Below, piece after piece: positions 1 to 6,270 of a stretch of DNA of 8,158 bases. How positions within the stretch are numbered: the stretch's first letter is position 1; each line of letters begins with the position of its first letter. The stretch covers positions 1-8,158 of the forward strand of contig CAZWFQ010000122.1 of NCBI GenBank assembly GCA_964633225.1, in the 5' to 3' direction. The DNA comes from JAKQIM01 sp964633225. GTDB taxonomy: Bacteria > Chloroflexota > Anaerolineae > Anaerolineales > UBA4823. Under the pieces are notes generated by a model. The model was not told the DNA's origin. It did no database searches and was given only the letters and a program-made list of their open reading frames with translations. The translations under genes and the position numbers were made by a program.

Positions 1-135
1 ATCAACGGCCCGGATGAAGTTGGTGCAATCGACCCAGGCCCGGCCATGTGCGAGGACTACTCCAATGCTTTGCTCGATATCTGGCGCTGGGAGCGACCGG
101 TGTGCCAGAACTATTACACATCGGGAGGCGAGTAA
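1..135 (+). CDS. C-terminal end of unknown upstream protein (partial)
   Basis: Frame 1 is open from the first base to a TAA at 133-135, giving 44 residues that end in NYYTSGGE. The piece has two cysteines and is rich in aromatic and acidic residues (for example DIWRWERP). I recognise no family. Only 3 bp separate its stop from the next start, and the ribosome site of the next gene (GGGAGG, 123-128) lies inside its last codons, so it is very probably the preceding member of the same operon. The gene start and most of the protein lie outside the window, so no function can be given. Confidence 0.6.
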   Translation: MNGPDEVGAIDPGPAMCEDYSNALLDIWRWERPVCQNYYTSGGE

Positions 136-138
136 ACC

Positions 139-831
139 ATGCGAAAGCGAACCGTCTTATCGGTCTTGTTGTGCCTGTGCCTTTTGGCCTTCTCTGCGCA
201 TAGAACACAGGCCCAGACCCCGACCGGCAGCCTCACGCTGCTGACCTTCTATGTGCTTGAAAACGGCACGCCACTGGCTGGCGTCGTGCTGGAATTGACC
301 CTGCTGCGCTACGGCCAAACGCTTGAAGAAATACCGGCTGGCAGCTGCACCACCGATCAGGCCGGGGCCTGCCAGATCGAAGTCAGTGACATGCCGCGCA
401 TGGCCGATGGCTATGGGCGCGCCAAATTGACCGTTGGCAACTATGGCACGCACACCATTGGTTGGTATGGCGACCAGGTCGAAACAACGATCTTGGTATC
501 CGACCTGGCCTTACAGGCCACGGTGAACGTACCCATCGAAGAACCCTACGAAATGCCCAGCGCCACGGCCGCGGTGATGGAACCGAGCATCACCCCAATC
601 CCACCGGCAGCCAGCCCAACACCGCTGCCGCTTACGGCTACCGAACTGCCCGAAGCCACCCATACCCCAATACCTGCCAGCCCAAGCCCAACGGAATTGC
701 CCGCAAGCGGCACACTGCGCCCAACCATAGGCCCCCTGGTGCTGATCTGTGGTGGTGTGCTCATGGCAACGGTGGGCGTGCTGATCTGGCGCTCTGTGCG
801 GCAGCATCCTGAACGCAATGAATGGCGGTGA
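139..831 (+). CDS. Secreted, membrane-anchored Ig-like protein with Pro/Thr stalk and LPASG-type C-terminus
   Basis: A 230-residue protein with the layout of a surface protein. Residues 1-25 form a signal peptide (basic MRKR, Leu/Cys-rich core, cleavage near TQAQ). Residues about 30-135 look like an Ig/transthyretin-type beta sandwich: NGTPLAGVVLEL is the typical first strand of SpaA/carboxypeptidase-regulatory-like modules, followed by TTDQAG and LTVGNY strands. Cys70 and Cys78 could form a disulfide. I see no Lys in the usual isopeptide position. Residues about 138-186 are a Pro/Thr/Ser-rich stalk. LPASG (187-191), a hydrophobic helix (about 197-217) and a basic tail (RSVRQHPER) resemble a cell-wall sorting signal, but could simply be a membrane anchor. 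The ATG is preceded by GGGAGG at 123-128. It probably serves as an outer component of the transfer apparatus or as an adhesin; that role is inferred from the neighbouring T4SS genes. Confidence 0.75.
   Translation: MRKRTVLSVLLCLCLLAFSAHRTQAQTPTGSLTLLTFYVLENGTPLAGVVLELTLLRYGQTLEEIPAGSCTTDQAGACQIEVSDMPRMADGYGRAKLTVGNYGTHTIGWYGDQVETTILVSDLALQATVNVPIEEPYEMPSATAAVMEPSITPIPPAASPTPLPLTATELPEATHTPIPASPSPTELPASGTLRPTIGPLVLICGGVLMATVGVLIWRSVRQHPERNEWR
824..831 (+). promoter_or_regulatory. Ribosome binding site deciding the start at 836
   Basis: GGCGGTGA differs by one base from the extended Shine-Dalgarno GGAGGTGA and sits 4 bases before ATG 836 (7 bases from its GGCGG core). The other possible ATG, at 818, has no purine-rich site before it. 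The site lies within the last codons of the previous gene, which fits translational coupling. Confidence 0.55.
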
Positions 832-835
832 CCTG

Positions 836-1785
836 ATGAGACATTCAGGCTGGTTTCTCTTGCGAGCTGCGCTGATTGCAGGTGCCATCCTGTTGGTGGT
901 CATCACGACTGCTTCAGCCGCACCCTTAGCCGATGGGATAACTTGCGACCCATTTGAAGCCGATGGCAGCCCAAAATCAGAGGATGCGTGTGCCTGTTCA
1001 AACGACCCGGACGATAACAGCTACTGCATGAGCGGCTTTCAGTACATGGTCATCGGCATGACCGACCAGGTGCGTAACGGTCAATACCTGGTGCTAGAAG
1101 GCGTGGCACAAGTGTCATGGCTGCTGATGCGGGTGAGTGCCGCCATTTCTGAAAGCCTGATCAGCGGGGAGGCTTTGGAATCGCTGCGAGACGGCATCTG
1201 GACACAGGTTCAAACCATAATGGGCGGCGAAAGCGGCGTACTGTGGCAGCTAATCGGTGGATCCAATGGCCTGTTTACGGTCGCCCTGATGCTGGCGGGC
1301 TTCTTGATGACGATACCGTTTTTTGGTGCCGCGGCCTCCTTGGTACGGGTGGAGCGGGTCATTGTATGGGGGGTGGTGATTCTGGCGCTGTTTGTGTTCG
1401 GCGCGTTCGGCTTCGACCTGATGGAAGGGATTGAAGGGCTGCGGATTGACCTGATCGATGCAGTCGTACAAGGCAATGGGGAAGGTACACAGTTGCGTGA
1501 CCTGGTGGCGCTCCCAATGGGCATCACCGACAGCAGCCAGGTGGTCACGCTGGATGAAAACGACCTGCTGGCCTTGCCCACCCTGTTCGAGTCACAATAC
1601 TTCCCCGAAGCGCGCTATGAGCGCAGGCGCGTCAAGGCGTTGGATAACCCCGGATCGGCGTTGGATATGATGTTCACTGCCGAAATCCTTGAAGATCAAA
1701 CCAATCGCGCAAAGGCCGCCTCAGAGGGCATGTTCCGGCTGGTGATGGCCCTGGCCGCCACCGTGGTACTGGTTTTGTTCGGGAT
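836..1785 (+). CDS. VirB6/TrbL-like polytopic T4SS membrane protein, N-terminal part (runs into assembly gap)
   Basis: The first 316 residues of a large membrane protein, open until the N run. I chose ATG 836 because of the good ribosome site before it and because it gives a compact signal sequence (MRHSGWFLLR then a hydrophobic core, cleavage near TASA); ATG 818 would add six residues. After cleavage comes a short outer segment with four cysteines (residues 37, 52, 54, 64). Hydrophobic helices follow at about 145-168 and 173-197, separated by a basic RVERV turn. A long acidic/basic loop comes next, then another helix from about 298 into the gap. Signal sequence, scattered helices and position upstream of VirB2/VirB3/VirB4-like genes fit the VirB6/TrbL channel component of single-membrane T4SSs. 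No diagnostic motif is visible, so the family is inferred. The gene most likely continues after the gap in the piece starting at 1888; the frame differs (2 versus 1), as expected if 100 N is a placeholder length. Confidence 0.65.
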
Positions 1786-1885
1786 NNNNNNNNNNNNNNN
1801 NNNNNNNNNNNNNNNNNNNNNNNNNNNNNNNNNNNNNNNNNNNNNNNNNNNNNNNNNNNNNNNNNNNNNNNNNNNNNNNNNNNNN
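1786..1885. other. Assembly gap of 100 N (length probably unknown)
   Basis: Exactly 100 undetermined bases. A round 100 is the usual placeholder for a scaffold gap of unknown size. Reading frames on the two sides do not match (frame 2 before, frame 1 after), yet both sides look like parts of one membrane protein with a Gly/Ala-rich extension. The missing piece probably holds one or more membrane helices. Confidence 0.95.
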
Positions 1886-1887
1886 TG

Positions 1888-3774
1888 GTCGGGCAGGCGG
1901 TCAAGTGGGCCTGGAAGTCGTTGGATAACTCGGTCAGCGTGATGGGCAACTCCATCAACAATGTGGCGGTGGCGGCTGCGGGCGGCGGTGGTGGCATGTT
2001 GGCCGGAGCAGGGGAAGCGGCCAAAAGCGCCGCAAACACTGCCGTTACCACGGCTGTAGCCGCGGGGACAGCCGCCTTGACCGGAGGGGCCAGTTTGGCC
2101 CTGGCAGCCGGGGCCGGTGGGCTGCTGGCTGGCACCAAAGCAGGCCACACGGCCGCGGATGTGGCCCAGATCGCAGCCCCGGCCAGCGAGAATGCCGCCG
2201 TCTTTGCCAGCGCCGCCCGGTCCAGCACGCCGGGGAATGCCATGAGTGGATTGATTGCAACGCACCGGCGACAAGCCGTGATCGCTGAGGCAGCCGGGGA
2301 GGGTTATACGGAGGGCAGCAGCAAGGGTGGAGGCATAGCCTATCGGGATGCAAGGGTGGATGGGCGCTGGCAGGCGGTGGATGGAGGCGGCTACCTGACC
2401 GCAGATCTGCACCATCTGGGCGAGGCAGAAGAAGCCTTCTTTCAGAAAGGGGATGAGCGCGGGGCCTATTATGCCCTGGAACGCACCTTCGGCAGCCAGG
2501 CAATGGCAGAGCGGGTATTGAGCACCTACCGGCAGCAGGGCTTACCGGGTGCAGCGCAGACGCGGCGGGTGGTCGAAACCGCCCAAAGCACGGCACTGGC
2601 AATGAGTGCCGATGGGCAGGATGTAATGGACGCAGGCGGCCGCCTGACCCCGGACTATCAGCACCAGGTGCGCCAAAGCCTGACCCATGATCGCCTCCTG
2701 AACCCACGCCAGGTCGAGAATGCGGCGTATGCCGGGGCGCTGGTGGGCAGCACCGTGCGCAAGCCGGAGAGCATTTGGAATGACCCAGAAGCAACGCACA
2801 AGCTGGCGCAAGATACGCTCTATGCACCCGATCCGACAGAGGTCGCAGCAGGCGATGTGTCGGCGCGCTATGCCCTGCACGCAATGGCGGTCAACGCCCG
2901 ATGGGACGAAGGCCAATTAGAGGCCTTGTTCGAGGTGGTACGTGAAGCCATCTTTGCCGGGTTTGAAAATGGTCAAGACCCCATGAACCTGATCGGTGGA
3001 TTGGCAGCAGAGAGAATGCCCGGCATACCAGCCAGTGTCAGGGAAGAGGCAGCACGCCTGGCGTATTTATCGGCGGCAGAGGCGCAAATCCAACACCCCG
3101 CTACCATGCCTGCCGGTTGGGAGGTGGACGCCCCCGACTCTGCCACACTGCCCCCCGAATGGGGTGCGAGCGCAACGGAGATGAGCGAGGTTTCAGAAGC
3201 GCCCCAGGTAGTGACCCCCGAAGCGGTCAAAGCGCCACCGGCTGCGCCAGAGCAGCCCAATATGCCTGCATCCGAGCCATTAAGACCCCCGGAAGCCTAT
3301 CAGGTGCTCCAGCAGCCTGATGCGGTCAGGGTGGAACAGATGCCAGAGCAAGCCGAACTGCCGGTATCCAATCCAGTAGAACCCCCGGAAGCGCCCCAAG
3401 TCGTACCGCCCGAACCGGGCAAGGTGTCATCTGTGTCCGAGCCATTGGAGACCCCAGACGCATTCCAAGTGCTCCAGCAGCCTGGTGATGTTAGGCAAGC
3501 ACCAGAGCAGGCCGAGACGCCTGTGTCCGAACCAGCGGAACCCCCGGAAGCGTCCCAGGGCGTATCGCCCGAACCGGTCAGGATGGATGAAGCACCAGAA
3601 AGGGCGAAGCGACCTGTATCCGAACCATTGGAAACCCCAGACGCTTTCCAGGTGATCCAGCAGCCTGGCGCGGTCAGGGGAGAAGCGGCAGAGGCAGAAC
3701 CGACCGAGACGCCTGTGTCTGAACCAGCCGAGAAAGCTGCTATCCCAATCCAGCCGGTTTCAGCGGGTACGCCT
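1888..3774 (+). CDS. VirB6/TrbL-like protein, middle part: Gly/Ala-rich region, helical region and Pro/Glu repeats (both ends at gaps)
   Basis: Frame 1 is open from the first gap to the second, giving 629 residues; the TTG at 1921 is not a convincing start because the frame extends back into the gap. It opens with VGQAVKWAWKSLDNSV, which reads like the end of a membrane domain. A low-complexity Gly/Ala stretch follows (about 1960-2220, with GGGGG and many AA pairs), as is typical after the helices of TrbL/VirB6-like proteins. From about 2220 to 3110 the protein looks soluble and largely helical (ERTFGSQAMAERVLSTYRQQ; VREEAARLAYLSAAEAQIQ). From about 3180 it becomes a Pro/Glu/Gln-rich tandem-repeat tail. 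I recognise no enzyme motif. If it is the same protein as the 836 piece and the 3791 tail, the whole exceeds about 1,015 residues. Alternatively the gap could hide a stop and a new start, making this a separate gene. Confidence 0.65.
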
Positions 3775-3913
3775 NNNNNNNNNNAGCTAGCAGCCTGACG
3801 CGGTCAGGGGAGAACCGGCAGATGCAGAACCGACCGAGACACCTGTGTCTGAGCCAGCGGAACCAGCCGAGAAAGCTGCTATCCCAATCCAGCCGGTTTC
3901 AGCGGGTACGCCT
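3265..3913 (+). repeat. In-frame Pro/Glu-rich tandem repeats (units of about 55-61 residues made of two half-units)
   Basis: Unit 1 runs 3265-3429 (165 bp), unit 2 3430-3612 (183 bp) and unit 3 3613-3774 (cut by the gap); a fourth partial unit runs 3791-3913. Each unit starts with a SEPLETPDAFQVLQQP-like half followed by a VSEPAEPPEAxQ-like half, so an ancestral unit of about 23-33 residues seems to have been doubled first and then repeated. The repeats are diverged at the DNA level, with length differences in multiples of three. The composition suggests an extended, flexible, negatively charged tail. An earlier, weaker copy (SEAPQVVTPEAVK) lies at about 3187-3231. Confidence 0.8.
3775..3784. 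other. Assembly gap of 10 N inside the repeat tail
   Basis: Ten undetermined bases fall in the repeat region, and the 114 bases before the gap (3661-3774) recur after it (3791-3913). The frame changes from 1 to 2 across the gap, and a TAG (3788-3790) lies in frame 2 just before the repeat resumes. Both are best explained as contig-edge effects and not as real mutations. Confidence 0.9.
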
Positions 3914-4003
3914 GCGCCATCTGTTCCCCCGGTGCAGCCTATTCAAGCTGCACAACCTCCACGACCTCACAGCCCGGCCCCCAAAGCGCCATCGAAGGAG
4001 TGA
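3791..4003 (+). CDS. C-terminal tail of the VirB6/TrbL-like protein (5' end at assembly gap)
   Basis: Frame 2 gives 70 residues ending at TGA 4001-4003. The first 41 residues (QQP-type start, through TETPVSEPAEP, to SAGTP) repeat the end of the sequence before the 10-N gap, so this is the same Pro/Glu-rich repeat protein continued. The rest is a unique Pro/Ala-rich end (APSVPPVQP, then PRPHSPAPKAPSKE) with a basic finish. It has no start codon of its own. The frame mismatch with the piece before the gap comes from the undefined gap length or from lost bases at the contig edge. The next gene starts 2 bases after this stop, which supports a real gene end here. Confidence 0.65.
   Translation, partial: QPDAVRGEPADAEPTETPVSEPAEPAEKAAIPIQPVSAGTPAPSVPPVQPIQAAQPPRPHSPAPKAPSKE
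3995..4000 (+). promoter_or_regulatory. Ribosome binding site deciding the start at 4006
   Basis: AAGGAG, 5 bases before ATG 4006, in the last codons of the upstream gene. It favours ATG 4006 over the in-frame GTG at 4000, which overlaps the upstream stop as GTGA but has no spacing for a ribosome site. Confidence 0.7.
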
Positions 4004-4005
4004 AC

Positions 4006-4641
4006 ATGAGAAGAATCCCCCTGATGATCGCCGTCGCGATCCTGATTGCCAGCTTATTGCCTCAGGCCTCGTTGGCACAACAAGATGCTACGCCAACCGC
4101 GCCACCGCCTCCGGTGGAACCAACGAATACTCAACCCCCGAGCACGCCGCGCCCACCAACAGAGCCGCCACCGAGACAACCGTCTCGTACCCCTACCTGG
4201 CCCCCCGGTGGATATGCCACGCGTACCCCAACCATCACCCTGACCCCGGTGGTCACGGCTACAGCCACCCTCTCGGCAACCGCAACCCTCACCGCCACAG
4301 AGACACCCACCCCAACCCCGACCCCGGTCGTGACCTATTTGGGCGTGCTCATTTACATGGATATCAACAACGACAACGTATTCAATCGCGGCGAGGGCGT
4401 TGAAAATCTGTGGGTGGTTGTCACCCAGGGCAACGGCAGCGGGTGGGACAACGGCGCAATGACGCAAGCCGGGCTGGCGGCCTACGTGCTACCGGAGAGC
4501 ATCGCACCGAACAGCACAGTGCTGGTACAGATTCCTTACCTGCACATCAGCCGGGAGGTGAGGGCGGCTAAAGAGATCGGCGGGAGCGTAGCGGTTGAAA
4601 TTCGCCTTGAAGCGCCGCGCATCCCAATCGTTTTGCCATAG
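4006..4641 (+). CDS. Secreted protein with Thr/Pro stalk and C-terminal SdrD-B/Cna-B-like module
   Basis: A 211-residue exported protein. Residues 1-24 form a signal peptide (MRRIP, hydrophobic core, cleavage at ASLA before QQ). Residues about 28-108 are a low-complexity Pro/Thr stalk that ends in TPTPTPTP. Residues about 110-180 form one beta module: GVLIYMDINNDNVF followed by GEGVENLWVVV matches the shape of SdrD-B/Cna-B-like modules (hydrophobic strand, D-x-N-N-D loop, GE-G-V, next strand). Asp119, Asn121, Asp123 and Glu130 could bind calcium. There is no C-terminal membrane helix or sorting motif, so it is either released or held by partners. AAGGAG precedes the ATG. It lies between the VirB6-like gene and a sortase-like membrane protein, so I infer an outer component of the transfer apparatus; the exact role is unknown. 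Confidence 0.75.
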   Translation: MRRIPLMIAVAILIASLLPQASLAQQDATPTAPPPPVEPTNTQPPSTPRPPTEPPPRQPSRTPTWPPGGYATRTPTITLTPVVTATATLSATATLTATETPTPTPTPVVTYLGVLIYMDINNDNVFNRGEGVENLWVVVTQGNGSGWDNGAMTQAGLAAYVLPESIAPNSTVLVQIPYLHISREVRAAKEIGGSVAVEIRLEAPRIPIVLP

Positions 4642-4650
4642 GAGCCTGGT

Positions 4651-6009
4651 ATGGAAGCCTCTCGACGCGAAATGTTTAGCAAATACTTTGATAACCTGTG
4701 TAACCAGCGCGGGGCCTTTTCGTTGCAGGATAAACTCAGCCTGTTAGACGAACTCCAACAAAACGCGCTTGAGCGTGGGGCGGTGCCGATTGCGCTGGAT
4801 CAAATCGCCTATGTCAAACCCGACAGCCCACGTGTGAAAGCGATCCAGGCGGGAGAGAACGTTTCGGTGGGCGGCACCAGCATCCAAAGCCGCCAAACCT
4901 GGCAAGAACGCCTGGCGGCGTTGCCAATTGGCCCGCGCCTGCTGGTGATGGTGCTGATCTTCTTTGGCCCGCTGATCATCTTGTTGGGTGTGGGGCAATT
5001 GATCAGCGCCGGGCAGAGCGAGCCAACCGCGACCATGACGCTGACACCGCTTGCCACAGGTACGTTGTTGCCTTCGAGCACCCCTGAACCGCAATTCCAG
5101 GCCCCCACCGCCACATCCTATGCCATGATCCTTGCCACGGCCAAGGTGCCGACCGGGGTCAACGATCCGGTCTCGGTCGAATTTGGCGGGGTGGCCTTTG
5201 TGCTGTACGAGTCATCCCTGGATGCAGGCGAATGGAACCCGGCAGTGGCCGAATGGTTGGAAGGCACGGAATTGCGCCGGGTGCTGGCCGTGCCCTACAA
5301 CACCGAGAGCGGCAATGCAGTGGCGGCGATGAAGTTTGACGACCCCATCAAGCTGCGTTTGGGCAGCGGTGAGGTGGTGGAATACCGCCTGGTCGAGATC
5401 AAGCGCATCAAGCGCCTCGAAATCGAAGTCCTGAATGTACTCGAACCCTCGCTGGTGATCGTCCTGTACGGCGAACGATCCACAGAACGCTATGTCCTGG
5501 TTGCCAGGGCGGTGCAACCGGAGATGGATGTGTATGGGAACACAGCCACACCCACCCTGACGCCCACGCCAGCCGTTAGCCCAACCCCGGCCTTTGACTT
5601 TGTGCCCCCGGTGACGGTGAACATGGTTGTTACCGAAAGCCTGACCGTTACCAACGAGACAGCCGGGTTGCAGCTTACCGTGGGCGCCTGTGACCGGGTG
5701 GCGCAAATCGGAACACGCGAAGGGCGCTTCATGCTCTGCGATGTGACCTTGACCGCTCTCTCGGACAATGCGCAATACAGCGGGCAGACCCTGGCGATTG
5801 CCGAATACTCCCAAGTGGTATCGGCGGCAGACTGGTGGCCGCCGACTCTCAGTGTGGTAGGGGCAATCGGGGATGGCCGCCTGGCATTGGTGGGCGATAC
5901 GGTGGTCGGTAAGGTGGCGGGAGAAGTCAAGAAATCTGGGTCGGGGTCAGACCCGGTGCTGTTGTGGGAGCAAGCCGGAATCCGCTATGTGATTTACATC
6001 GAACGTTAG
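4651..6009 (+). CDS. Single-pass membrane protein with outer degenerate sortase-like domain and second beta domain
   Basis: A 452-residue protein; ATG 4651 follows AGGAG (4640-4644, overlapping the previous stop) by 6 bases. Residues 1-94 have no signal and should be cytoplasmic. Residues about 95-119 form one strong membrane helix, then a Thr/Pro linker (about 124-155). Residues about 165-290 resemble a sortase fold in strand order: a GEWNPAVAEWLEG segment like the W-P-W region of class D/E-type sortases, LAVPYN where the His-containing GH motif should be, DDPIKLRLGSGEVVEYRLVE like the GD-I-x-Y-x-V strands, then LVIVLYG where TLxTC should be, and ERYVLVA like the conserved Arg strand. Cys and His are missing; Arg (277 or 280) remains. 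A second TP linker (about 298-314) leads to a beta-rich domain (about 319-452) with Cys347 and Cys363. It is probably a structural, non-catalytic part of the T4SS. The fold assignment rests on pattern reading only. Confidence 0.7.
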   Translation: MEASRREMFSKYFDNLCNQRGAFSLQDKLSLLDELQQNALERGAVPIALDQIAYVKPDSPRVKAIQAGENVSVGGTSIQSRQTWQERLAALPIGPRLLVMVLIFFGPLIILLGVGQLISAGQSEPTATMTLTPLATGTLLPSSTPEPQFQAPTATSYAMILATAKVPTGVNDPVSVEFGGVAFVLYESSLDAGEWNPAVAEWLEGTELRRVLAVPYNTESGNAVAAMKFDDPIKLRLGSGEVVEYRLVEIKRIKRLEIEVLNVLEPSLVIVLYGERSTERYVLVARAVQPEMDVYGNTATPTLTPTPAVSPTPAFDFVPPVTVNMVVTESLTVTNETAGLQLTVGACDRVAQIGTREGRFMLCDVTLTALSDNAQYSGQTLAIAEYSQVVSAADWWPPTLSVVGAIGDGRLALVGDTVVGKVAGEVKKSGSGSDPVLLWEQAGIRYVIYIER

Positions 6010-6051
6010 GCAAGTAACCTAATCAAACCAACAAAAAGGAGAAAAGAAGCT

Positions 6052-6249
6052 ATGGATATCAATTTTATGACCATCGGATTGGCAATTGCTGGTGTCGGGC
6101 TGGGTGTGACCGGGGTGATGATGGCAGGCGGCCCGATCTGGCCCGAAACGGCAGAGAAGGCAAAGAAAAACATCTGGACGATCCTGATGGGCTTGCTCAT
6201 CATCGCCATTGGCGGTGCGCTGATCGAAGGTTTTACCGGCGGTCTCTAA
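6052..6249 (+). CDS. Small two-helix protein, VirB2/TrbC pilin-like
   Basis: A 65-residue protein with two Gly-rich hydrophobic helices (about 6-27 and 41-60) joined by a short charged loop (PETAEKAKKN). That is the mature VirB2/TrbC layout: two helices with a positively charged loop facing the lipid or cytoplasm. The long cleaved leader of Gram-negative VirB2 is absent, as is common for small pilin-like proteins in single-membrane T4SSs. AAGGAG at 6036-6041 lies 10 bases before the ATG. It sits directly before PrgI/VirB3-like and VirB4 genes, matching the VirB2-VirB3-VirB4 order of many T4SS loci. Size and topology are seen; the family is inferred from them and from position, as no specific motif exists. 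Confidence 0.65.
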   Translation: MDINFMTIGLAIAGVGLGVTGVMMAGGPIWPETAEKAKKNIWTILMGLLIIAIGGALIEGFTGGL

Positions 6250-6270
6250 ACGGTAAGAGGGAGGGGCAGT

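Noticed and set aside
139..540. Cna-B module with an internal isopeptide bond in the first secreted protein
   Set aside because: The strand pattern is Ig/transthyretin-like, but the usual Lys at the first strand is absent, so no isopeptide bond can be claimed.
1674..2884. Long open frames on the minus strand opposite the Gly/Ala-rich region
   Set aside because: They are Ala/Pro/Arg-rich, overlap a well-supported + strand gene, span the N run in part and have no ribosome sites; GC-rich coding DNA often leaves such open antisense frames.
3785..3798. Stop codons after the 10-N gap as evidence of a pseudogene
   Set aside because: They lie at a contig edge next to undetermined bases, and the repeat protein resumes immediately in an open frame; assembly error is the simpler explanation.
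4256..4332. Short ACC/CCC-rich repeats as a CRISPR array or microsatellite element
   Set aside because: They encode an in-frame Thr/Pro stalk in a secreted protein and have no spacer structure.
3822..4403. A 193-codon + strand frame crossing the end of the repeat protein and the start of the secreted protein gene
   Set aside because: It overlaps two better genes in other frames; its His/Arg/Asn-rich product is what out-of-frame Pro/Thr codons give.
5490..5930. A 146-codon minus-strand frame inside the sortase-like gene
   Set aside because: No ribosome site, no recognisable domain, fully contained in a convincing + strand gene.
6010..6051. Rho-independent terminator between the sortase-like and pilin-like genes
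   Set aside because: No inverted repeat followed by a T run is visible; the spacer is A-rich on the + strand.
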